Translations under genes and position numbers: made by a program
Assembly: GCA_027483705.1 (NCBI GenBank)
Contig: JAIXTY010000325.1
Coordinates: forward strand, 1-32,043
Origin: Rubrivivax sp.
Lineage (GTDB): Bacteria; Pseudomonadota; Gammaproteobacteria; Burkholderiales; Burkholderiaceae_C
Reading direction: 5' to 3'
Length of the DNA: 32,043 bases
Shown: one piece after another, positions 23,238 through 30,190 of the stretch
Layout: each line of letters opens with the position of its first letter
Position numbering within the stretch: position 1 is the stretch's first letter
The notes under the pieces: generated by a model
What the model saw: the letters and a program-made list of their open reading frames with translations, nothing else
Told to the model about the DNA's origin: nothing
The model's database searches: none

Positions 23238-24299
23238 GCGTGCGCGGCCCTCGCGCTGCACCGCGGCCGGGGTGCTGCCGGTCCAGCGCCTGAAGGCGCG
23301 GAAGAACGCCGCCTCCTCGGCAAAGCCCAGTGCGTGCGACACCTCGGCCACGCGCTGGCCCTGGCGCAGCCAGGCCTCGGCGGCCTCGCGCGCCACGCCA
23401 TCGGCCAGTGCGCGGAAGCTCGTGCCCTCGGCCTGCAGCCGCGTCTGCAGCGCGCGCGGGCTGCGGTGCAGTTCGGCGGCCACGTCTTCCAGCCGCGGCC
23501 GTGCGCACTGCGACAGGTGGCGCCGCAGCCACGACTCCACCTGGCCCGCCGCCGTGGGTGCGCCGAGCGCGTCGTGCTGCTGCGCCAGGCGCGTCTGCAG
23601 CAGCGCGGCCAGCGCGGGGTCGGCCACGCCGTGTTGAACCGGCCAGGCCAACGCGGCGGCGTCGAAGGCCAGGCGGGCGGCCTCGCGCCCGCCGCGTTCG
23701 GCCGGCACGCCCAGCAGCCGTGCCAGCGCCGGCGAGGGTGCGGCGTGGGCCATGCGCAGCTGGCGCCAGGGCAGTGGCCGGCCGGCGAGATCGGCGCACA
23801 CGGCGTGCACGCCGGCCAGCATCGACTCGATGCGCGCCGGGCTGCCGGCGGCGGTATCGGCCGGCACCAGCGTCAGCCAGGCCATCGTGCCGCGTGCGCT
23901 GAGCTGCACCGCGAGCGATTCGCCCAGCGTGCGCTGCCAGCGCTCGTAGGCCGACAGCGCCTCGCCCAGCGTGCGGCTGGCCTGCAGCACGAAGCCCAGC
24001 AGGCCCAGGTGGGCCACGCGCGTGGCCGCGCCCAGCTGCAGCGCGAAGGCCGGGTTGCCGCTGGCGGCGATGCAGTCGTCGAGCAGCGCGCCGTACAGCG
24101 CCGAGGGCACGCGGTGCTCGGGGTCGCCTAGCCGCGTGGCGTGCGGGCCCAGGCGCGCCTGCCACACGGCCGGCGGCACGCCATGCGCCTGCGCCACCAG
24201 CACCAGCGCGCGCACGAGGCCGGCGCTGGCGGTGGGCGCGCGCGCCGCGGCGTGCGAGGGGCCTGCGCGTGCGGCCAGTGCGACGGCGTGTTCGGTCAT
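23229..24299 (-). CDS. AraC-family transcription regulator with N-terminal arabinose_bd-type domain
   Basis: The product is about 356 residues. The N-terminal two-thirds resemble the 'arabinose_bd' sensor domain of the OruR/VirS-type AraC regulators: VPSALYGALLDDCIAASGNPAFALQLG, GLLGFVLQASRTLGEAL. The C-terminal 100 residues are the two-helix-turn-helix AraC domain, with LEDVAAELHRSPRALQTRLQAEGTSFRALADG and VAEVSHALGFAEEAAFFRAFRRWTGSTPAAV. The effector is unknown; relatives of this subgroup respond to amino acids, lipids or quorum-type molecules, so control of the starch genes is not implied by type. It converges on malQ and is divergent from a small exported protein, its likeliest target. 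Start chosen at ATG 24299; ATG 24335 would add 12 residues. Confidence 0.88.
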   Translation of the reverse strand: MTEHAVALAARAGPSHAAARAPTASAGLVRALVLVAQAHGVPPAVWQARLGPHATRLGDPEHRVPSALYGALLDDCIAASGNPAFALQLGAATRVAHLGLLGFVLQASRTLGEALSAYERWQRTLGESLAVQLSARGTMAWLTLVPADTAAGSPARIESMLAGVHAVCADLAGRPLPWRQLRMAHAAPSPALARLLGVPAERGGREAARLAFDAAALAWPVQHGVADPALAALLQTRLAQQHDALGAPTAAGQVESWLRRHLSQCARPRLEDVAAELHRSPRALQTRLQAEGTSFRALADGVAREAAEAWLRQGQRVAEVSHALGFAEEAAFFRAFRRWTGSTPAAVQREGRARSA

Positions 24300-24356
24300 G
24301 GGCGCGGCGCCCGCCGCCGCCGAGCATGACGGCATCGATCCAACCGGAGCTTGTTC

Positions 24357-24809
24357 ATGCGACTCACTGCCTTTGCCACCCTGGGCCCCGTCTCTGCCTT
24401 CGCCACGCTGCCGGCCGCCCCCGCGGCCGCCGCGGACGGCTGGACGTTCAACACCTTCCGCAACCCGTCGGTCGGCCTGGAATACCGGCGCGGCGCCGTC
24501 TCGGTCCACAGCGGCTACTACACCACGATCCTGCGCGACCCCGGCGACGCCGACAGCGAACCCAGCGGCTTCTGGCGCACCGGCGCCACGCTCTGGTGGG
24601 GCGAGCGGGCCTATGCCTCGCTGTCGCACCTGCGTGGGCTGGACGGCCAGCGCCGCAGCCGCGACTTCGCCATCGTCGAGGCCGGCGTGCAGTTCGAGCC
24701 GCGTGACGGCCTGAAGCTGCGCCTGGGCCTGGCGCTGATCCCGGCCTCGCAGGGCTTCGAGCGCAAGCTCAACCCGACGCCCGGCGTGAGCCTGGCGCTG
24801 CCGCTGTGA
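24357..24809 (+). CDS. Exported protein of unknown function, outer-membrane-like
   Basis: The 150-residue product starts with a signal peptide (MRLTAFATLGPVSAFATLPAAPAAAADG). The mature part alternates polar and hydrophobic residues, with many aromatics (WTFNTFRNPSVGLEYRRGAV, SVHSGYYTTIL, FWRTGATLWWGERAYASLSHL) and ends in LSLALPL-like strands, as in small beta-barrels or their fragments. I cannot name a family. GGAG at 24346-24349 lies 7 bases before the ATG at 24357. It is divergent from the AraC-family regulator (58 bases apart) and is followed, 8 bases after its stop, by a membrane protein. Confidence 0.7.
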   Translation: MRLTAFATLGPVSAFATLPAAPAAAADGWTFNTFRNPSVGLEYRRGAVSVHSGYYTTILRDPGDADSEPSGFWRTGATLWWGERAYASLSHLRGLDGQRRSRDFAIVEAGVQFEPRDGLKLRLGLALIPASQGFERKLNPTPGVSLALPL

Positions 24810-24817
24810 GGCCCGCC

Positions 24818-25531
24818 ATGACGAGCGCCACGAGCCCCTTGCTGCCGAACGAAGGCCGCCGCGCCGGCGGGCTGTTCCTGGCCTTCGTGCTGGCCGTGCA
24901 GGTGCCCTTCGGCGTGCTGGCCGCGATGTTCGACTACCCCGACGTGCTGCGCCGCCCGGCCGGCGAGGTGCTGCAGGCCTTTGCCGCCGGTGGCGACGCG
25001 CTGGTGCTGGTGTGGTACGCCTACGCCGCGAGCATCGGCCTGTTCGCGGCGGCAGCCTGGGCCTTCGGCCGCCAGGCGCCCGGGCGGGGTGCCGTCACCG
25101 TGCTGGCGCTGGCCAGCGCGCTGCTGCAGACCGTGGCGCTGCTGCGCTGGAGCTTCGCGGTGCCGCTGCTGGCGCGCCAGCACGCCGCGGCCGACGCGGC
25201 GCTGCAGGCGGCGATCGAGCTGCAGTTCTCGCTGCTCAACGGCTACCTCGGCGTCGGCCTGGGCGAACACCTCGGCCAGTTGCTGATGGTGGCCTGGACG
25301 CTGGCGATGCGCGCCCACACGCCGGGCCTGGCGCGGGGCTGGCGCTGGGCGGGCACGGCGTCGGCCTCGCTGCTGGCGACGGGCCTGCTGGAGCAGCTGG
25401 GCACCACGCTCGGCCGCGACGCCGCGGCGCTGGCGCCGCTGTCGACCGCCGGCTTCCTGCTGTGGTCGGTGTGGCTGGTGGCGCTGGGCTGGCGGCTCGT
25501 CAGCCGGCCGTCGCGCGGGCTGGCTTCCTAG
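24818..25531 (+). CDS. Multi-pass membrane protein, DUF4386-like
   Basis: The 237-residue product has about six hydrophobic segments: FLAFVLAVQVPFGVLAAMF, LVLVWYAYAASIGLFAAAAWAF, VTVLALASALLQTVALL, LLMVAWTLAM, ASASLLATGLLEQLG and LSTAGFLLWSVWLVALGW. The layout and the ELQFSLLNGYLGVGLGEHLGQ loop fit the DUF4386 family, whose function is unknown. I chose ATG 24818, which has GAGG 6 bases upstream, over the GTG at 24806. Its last 32 bases overlap the 3' end of the amylase gene on the other strand. It probably shares a transcript with the exported protein before it; its place in a starch locus is unexplained. Confidence 0.78.
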   Translation: MTSATSPLLPNEGRRAGGLFLAFVLAVQVPFGVLAAMFDYPDVLRRPAGEVLQAFAAGGDALVLVWYAYAASIGLFAAAAWAFGRQAPGRGAVTVLALASALLQTVALLRWSFAVPLLARQHAAADAALQAAIELQFSLLNGYLGVGLGEHLGQLLMVAWTLAMRAHTPGLARGWRWAGTASASLLATGLLEQLGTTLGRDAAALAPLSTAGFLLWSVWLVALGWRLVSRPSRGLAS

Positions 25532-27314
25532 GCGTCGTTTTCGTCCCGGCTTTCGCCGCCGACTTCTTCTTCGCCGGCTTCGCCTTCTTCTTCGGCGCCT
25601 CGGTGCTGACCTCCAGCACCCGCACCGACAGCGGCGCCAGCAGCAGCGTGGCCACGCCCTGCGCGTCGGCGCGCGTGGCGGTGGCGCCGCCAGCCGGCAG
25701 CAGCGACACCAGCCGCGCGCGCGGCGGCAGGCCGGTGATCTGCGCCGGCGCCGGGGCCGTGTCGTGGTTGACCACGGTCACCGTGTGTTCGCGCTCGCCG
25801 CCTTCGGCGAAGCGCCGCTGCCACACCGCCACCAGGCCCTGGGCCGACGCGTTCTCGAAGCTCCCACGGGCGATGGACGGGTGGCTGTTGCGCAGGCCGA
25901 TCACCGCCTTGTAGAAGCTGCGCAGCGAGGCCGGGTCGCGCCGCTGCGACTCGACGTTGTGCGTGGCTACGTTGGGGGCGACGGGCCGGAACGGCGTGCC
26001 GGTGGTGAAGCCGCCGTTGCGCGGATCGGCCGTCCAGCTGCGCGGGCTGCGCAGCGGCAGGTCGCCGTTGGGCGGGCTGCCGTCGGCGGGCGGCAGGATC
26101 ACGGCGCCGGCCTGGCCGATCTCCTCGCCGAAGTAGATGAAGGGCGTGCCCGGCTGCAGCAGGTAGGTGGCGGCGGCCAGGCGCATGCGGCGCTCGTCGC
26201 CGCCGAGCTGGTCCCACAGGCGCCGGCCGGCAAAGGCGTCGTGGTTCGACAGGAAGGTGGCCATCGTCGGGCTGGCGCGCTGCCAGTAGCTGGCCAGCTG
26301 CTGCACGGATTCGGCCTTGCCCCGCGCGGCCTCGACGATGTGGTGCACGTAGCCGAAGGCGAAGGCGCCGCCGCACACGGCCGGGTCGCCCCACTCCTGC
26401 GGCTTGGCGGTGGCCTCGCAGACCACATAACGTTGCGGGTAGGCCTTGATGAGATCCTGCACCGCCTTCGTGAAGGCGCGGCTCTCGGGCTGGTCGTTCC
26501 AGTCCTTGCCGCTGGTCTCGAACAGGTGCGGCACGGCGTCGAGCCGGTAGCCGTCGAGCCCGCGGTTGAGCCAGAAGCGCAGGCTGTCCTCGTGGTACGC
26601 CCGCACGGCGGGGTTCGTGAAGTTGAAGTCGGGCATGTGCGGCCCGAAGGTGCCGAAGAAGAAGCCGCGCGCGTCGGGTGGTGTGCGCGGCACGGTCTTG
26701 GCCGCGCCGGGCCAGGTCCACGGGGCCGAGGCGGCGTGGTACCAGGGGTAGGCGCCCCAGATGTCCCAGCCGCCTTGGTCGTTCGGGCCGGCGGGCGGCG
26801 CGGTGTCGCTCCACACGAACCAGCGGTGGAAGGGGTTGTCAGGGCCCTTCAAGGCCTCGGTGAAGAACGGGTGCTGCGCCGCCGCGTGGTTGATCACGTA
26901 GTCCATGATCACGCCGATGCCGCGGGCGTGCGCCTGGCGGATGAGCTCGTCGAAGTCGGCCAGCGTGCCGTACTCGGGCGCGATGGCGCGGAAGTCGGTG
27001 GTGGCGTAGCCGTGGTCGCCGTCGGCGTTGGCGGTGATGGGCATCAGCCAGATGCCGCGGATGCCGAGATCCTGCAGGTCGTCGAGCGTGGCGATCAGGC
27101 CGCGCAGGTCGCCGATGCCGTCGCCGTCGCTGTCCTTCCAGGCGCGCACGAAGATCTCCATGAACGCGCCGCGCTCCCAGTGCGGTGGCAAGCCGCTGCT
27201 GCGCGGCGCGGCGGCCACCGGCGAGGTGTCCAGCGGCGAGGCCAGGGCCGGTGGCGAGGCCAGGGCCAGCGCGCACAGCACCGGGGCCAGCAGGGCGTGG
27301 AGCGATCGCATCAT
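25500..27314 (-). CDS. Exported GH13 alpha-amylase with basic C-terminal tail
   Basis: The 604-residue protein has a Sec signal (MMRSLHALLAPVLCALALASPPALAS) and one GH13 barrel: FMEIFVRAWKDSDGDGIGDLRG, IMDYVINHAAAQHPFF, nucleophile D259 in GYRLDAVPHL, acid/base E300 in VVCEATAKP and D359 in LSNHDAFAG. The first half resembles amylases of the trehalose-synthase and alpha-glucosidase type (DGDGIGDL box). A C-terminal beta domain follows, and the last 35 residues are Lys/Ala/Pro-rich (EAPKKKAKPAKKKSAAK onwards), which is unusual for an exported amylase. It likely cuts alpha-1,4 bonds in starch outside the cytoplasm. No Shine-Dalgarno sequence precedes the ATG. It is divergent from pulA. Confidence 0.9.
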   Translation of the reverse strand: MMRSLHALLAPVLCALALASPPALASPLDTSPVAAAPRSSGLPPHWERGAFMEIFVRAWKDSDGDGIGDLRGLIATLDDLQDLGIRGIWLMPITANADGDHGYATTDFRAIAPEYGTLADFDELIRQAHARGIGVIMDYVINHAAAQHPFFTEALKGPDNPFHRWFVWSDTAPPAGPNDQGGWDIWGAYPWYHAASAPWTWPGAAKTVPRTPPDARGFFFGTFGPHMPDFNFTNPAVRAYHEDSLRFWLNRGLDGYRLDAVPHLFETSGKDWNDQPESRAFTKAVQDLIKAYPQRYVVCEATAKPQEWGDPAVCGGAFAFGYVHHIVEAARGKAESVQQLASYWQRASPTMATFLSNHDAFAGRRLWDQLGGDERRMRLAAATYLLQPGTPFIYFGEEIGQAGAVILPPADGSPPNGDLPLRSPRSWTADPRNGGFTTGTPFRPVAPNVATHNVESQRRDPASLRSFYKAVIGLRNSHPSIARGSFENASAQGLVAVWQRRFAEGGEREHTVTVVNHDTAPAPAQITGLPPRARLVSLLPAGGATATRADAQGVATLLLAPLSVRVLEVSTEAPKKKAKPAKKKSAAKAGTKTTPRKPARATAG

Positions 27315-27320
27315 GGCGTG

Positions 27321-27326
27321 AATGTA
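27321..27326 (-). promoter_or_regulatory. Candidate -10 box of the 25500 amylase gene
   Basis: On the minus strand TACATT (27326-27321) ends 7 bases before the A of the ATG at 27314, the same geometry as the glgX promoter. No good -35 box is found at the proper distance (TGCCTC), so an activator or a weak promoter is implied. The operator at 27323-27337 overlaps the box. Confidence 0.35.
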
Positions 27327-27337
27327 GGAGAACTACA
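27323..27337. promoter_or_regulatory. Operator palindrome in front of the 25500 amylase gene
   Basis: TGTAGG-AGA-ACTACA is a near copy of the glgX site TGTAGC-ATT-ACTACA, with the same length and centre. It overlaps the likely -10 box of the amylase gene on the minus strand. Confidence 0.6.
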
Positions 27338-27388
27338 GCCCAGGAGGCATCCGTTGAAGCCCCTGCTACGGGTGGTTACGGTGGTTGA

Positions 27389-27403
27389 TGTAGTTTTACT
27401 TCG
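27389..27403. promoter_or_regulatory. Operator-like site in front of pulA
   Basis: TGTAGT-TTT-ACTTCG has a perfect left half and a three-mismatch right half relative to TGTAGT-N3-ACTACA (differing in the last three bases). TAGCAT, the same hexamer as the glgX -10 box, follows directly at 27405-27410. No good -35 box for this position is seen. Confidence 0.45.
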
Positions 27404-27433
27404 TTAGCATCGCGCGCCGAATCCGGAGTGCCC

Positions 27434-30178
27434 ATGACCGCCGCCCGCCTTGCTGCCCGCCTGTTCGCCGTGCTTCCCTTGGCCGCCCCGCTGGCCTTGT
27501 CGGCGCGCCCGGCGGCACCGCCGCCCACGCTCGCGGCCTGCCAGGCCGGCCACGAGACGGTGCTGCACGCCGCCCCGGCCAACGCCGGCGCCACGGCGGC
27601 GCGTGCGGTGTGGCTGGATGCTCGCACGCTGCGCTGGCCGGGCGCGCCCGCCGATGGCCGCTACCGGCTGTGGCACTCGGCGCGTGGGCAGGTCGTGGCC
27701 CAGGCTGGCGAGCCCGTGCGCGGCGCCGACGGCTCGCTGGTGCTCGTGCCTGCCGCGGCGCCGTTGCCCGCTGCGGTGGAGGCGCGTTTCCGCTGGGTGG
27801 CCGCCGGCGCCACGCTGGCGCTGGCGCAGCCGCGCGCGCTGGATGCGCTGATGGCCTCGCAATGGGTGCTGGTGCAGGAAGACGCCCAGGGCCGCGTCGT
27901 GCAGGCCACGCACACGCAGGCCGCGGCGCTGCTGGACGAGCGCTTCGCCGCGGCGGCCGACGCCGCCGTCGTGCCGGCGCTGGGCGCGCTGCACACGCCG
28001 GCGGCCACCACCTTCCGCGTCTGGGCGCCCACCGCGCAGCGCATGGCGCTGTGCCTGCATGCGCCGGGGCAGGAGGCGGCGTCGCGCCTGGTGCCGCTGG
28101 CGCGCGGCCCGGCCGGCACCTGGCAGGCGCGCGTGAGTGGCGACTGGTTCGGCCACACCTACACGTATCTCGCCGACGTGGCAGTCCGCGGCGCGGGCCT
28201 GGTGCGCAACAAGGTCACCGATCCCTATTCGCTGAGCCTCAACGCCGACAGCCGCCGCAGCTGGATCGGCCGCCTCGATGACCCGCGCACGATGCCGCCC
28301 GGCTGGGCCGCGACGGCGCGCGCCCGCACGCTGGCCGAGCCCACCGACCTGGTGGTGTACGAGCTGCACGTGCGCGATTTCTCCATCGGCGACACCAGCG
28401 TGCCCGCCGCGCACCGCGGCACCTACCTTGGCTTCACGCACGCGGGCAGCGCCGGCATGGCGCACCTGAAGCGCCTGGCCGCGGCCGGCGTCACCGACGT
28501 GCACCTGCTGCCCGCCTTCGACCTGGCCACGGTGCCTGAGCGCGGCTGCACCACGCCCGACACCGCGGCGCTGGCCGCACTGCCGCCCGACAGCGAGGAG
28601 CAGCAGGCCCGCGTGATGGCGCAGGCCCGCACCGACTGCTTCAACTGGGGCTACGACCCGCTGCACTTCAACGCGCCCGAAGGCAGCTTCGCCACCGACG
28701 CCGAAGACGGCGCGGTGCGGCTGCGCGAGTTCCGCGCGCTGGTGCTGGCGCTCAACGCCGCCGGGCTGCGCGTGGGCATGGACAAGGTCTACAACCACAC
28801 CAGCGCCAGCGGTCAGAGCCCGAAGAGCGTGCTCGACCGCCTGGTGCCCGGCTACTACCACCGGCTCGACGCCGAGGGCCGCGTCACCAACAGCACCTGC
28901 TGCGACAACACCGCCACCGAGCACCGCATGATGGAGCGGCTGATGATCGACAGCGCCGTGATCTGGGCGCGCGATCACCGCATCGACAGCTTCCGCTTCG
29001 ACCTGATGGGCCACCAGCCGCGCGCCGCGATGGAGCGCCTGCAGCAAGTGGTGAACAAGACCACCGGCCGCCGCATCGAGCTCATCGGCGAAGGCTGGAA
29101 CTTCGGCGAGGTGACGAGCGGCGCGCGTTTCGTGCAAGCCAGCCAGCTGAGCCTGAACGGCACCGGCATCGGCACCTTCAGCGACCGCGGCCGCGACGCC
29201 GCTCGCGGCGGCGGCTGCTGCGACGACCCCGCGGCCACCGTGGCGCGCCCCGGTTGGCTGAACGAGGCCGGCCGGCTGCCGGACGCCGAGCGCCGCCGCC
29301 TGGCCGACCTGGTGCGCACGGGCCTGGCCGGCACGCTGCGCGGCTACCTCATGACCACCGCCGACGGCAGCGCCAAGCGCCTGGAGCAGATCGACTACGC
29401 CGGCCAGCCGGCGGGTTACGCCAGCCAGCCCAGCGAGGTGGTGAACTACATCGAGAACCACGACAACCAGACGCTCTTCGACATCCAGCTGCTGAAGCTG
29501 CCGCGCGACACGACGATGGACGACCGCGCGCGCGTGCAGGTGCTCGGCGTGGCGCTTACCGCCTTCAGCCAGGGCGTGGCCTACCTGCACGCCGGCGTCG
29601 AGCTGATGCGCAGCAAGAGCGGCGACCGCAACAGCTTCGACAGCGGCGACTGGTTCAACCGCATCGACTGGACCGCGCGCGACAACGGCTGGGGTGCCGG
29701 CCTGCCGCCCAAGGGCGAAAGCGGCGCCTTCTGGCCGCTGCTGAAGCCGCTGCTGGCCGACCCGGCGCTCAAGCCCGCGCCCGCGCACATCGCCTTCGTG
29801 CGCGATGCCTCGCTGGACCTGCTGCGCATCCGCGCCGGCACGACGCTGCTGCGCCTGCCCACGGCCGACGAGGTGACGAAGCGGCTGCGCTTCTTCAACA
29901 CCGGCCCCGCGGCGCGCGCCGACGTGATGCTGGCGCACCTGGACGGCCGCGGCCTGCCCGGCGCCGGCCACGCCGAGCTGGTCTACGCCATCAACGCCGG
30001 CACCACGGCCGCGGTGCTGCCGATGCCGGGCCTGGAAGGCCGTGCGCTGGCGTTGCACCCGGTGCACCTGGCGCCCACGGCAGCCGACCCGCGCCCCGCG
30101 CGCGAGGCGCGCTGGGACGCCGCCACCGCGACGATCACCGTGCCGCCGCGCACGGCGCTGGTGTTCGTCGGCCGCTGA
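27434..30178 (+). CDS. pulA: Exported pullulanase-type alpha-1,6-glucosidase
   Basis: The 914-residue protein has a signal sequence (LAARLFAVLPLAAPLALSARP) and the multidomain layout of GH13_13 pullulanases: an N-terminal beta-domain region (to about 190), a CBM48-type module (TTFRVWAPTAQRMALCLHAPG), then the barrel with VVYELHVRDFSIGD, WGYDPLHFNAPEGSFA, GMDKVYNHTSASG, nucleophile D523 in SFRFDLMGHQ, acid/base E553 in IGEGWNFGE and D677 in IENHDNQTLFD. A beta C-domain of the type that follows pullulanase barrels ends the protein. It cleaves alpha-1,6 branch points of pullulan and starch outside the cytoplasm. GGAG at 27424-27427 precedes the ATG at 27434. It is divergent from the exported amylase. 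Confidence 0.94.
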   Translation: MTAARLAARLFAVLPLAAPLALSARPAAPPPTLAACQAGHETVLHAAPANAGATAARAVWLDARTLRWPGAPADGRYRLWHSARGQVVAQAGEPVRGADGSLVLVPAAAPLPAAVEARFRWVAAGATLALAQPRALDALMASQWVLVQEDAQGRVVQATHTQAAALLDERFAAAADAAVVPALGALHTPAATTFRVWAPTAQRMALCLHAPGQEAASRLVPLARGPAGTWQARVSGDWFGHTYTYLADVAVRGAGLVRNKVTDPYSLSLNADSRRSWIGRLDDPRTMPPGWAATARARTLAEPTDLVVYELHVRDFSIGDTSVPAAHRGTYLGFTHAGSAGMAHLKRLAAAGVTDVHLLPAFDLATVPERGCTTPDTAALAALPPDSEEQQARVMAQARTDCFNWGYDPLHFNAPEGSFATDAEDGAVRLREFRALVLALNAAGLRVGMDKVYNHTSASGQSPKSVLDRLVPGYYHRLDAEGRVTNSTCCDNTATEHRMMERLMIDSAVIWARDHRIDSFRFDLMGHQPRAAMERLQQVVNKTTGRRIELIGEGWNFGEVTSGARFVQASQLSLNGTGIGTFSDRGRDAARGGGCCDDPAATVARPGWLNEAGRLPDAERRRLADLVRTGLAGTLRGYLMTTADGSAKRLEQIDYAGQPAGYASQPSEVVNYIENHDNQTLFDIQLLKLPRDTTMDDRARVQVLGVALTAFSQGVAYLHAGVELMRSKSGDRNSFDSGDWFNRIDWTARDNGWGAGLPPKGESGAFWPLLKPLLADPALKPAPAHIAFVRDASLDLLRIRAGTTLLRLPTADEVTKRLRFFNTGPAARADVMLAHLDGRGLPGAGHAELVYAINAGTTAAVLPMPGLEGRALALHPVHLAPTAADPRPAREARWDAATATITVPPRTALVFVGR

Positions 30179-30190
30179 GCCGGGCTTCGC

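Noticed and set aside
23229-24299. AraC-family protein as the regulator binding the shared starch palindrome
   Set aside because: AraC proteins normally bind asymmetric direct-repeat sites, the sites are perfect dyads, and none lies near the araC-type gene itself.
27404-30067. Long minus-strand open frame opposite pulA
   Set aside because: No motifs and a composition typical of reversed GC-rich codons; pulA on the plus strand has every GH13 motif and a Shine-Dalgarno sequence.
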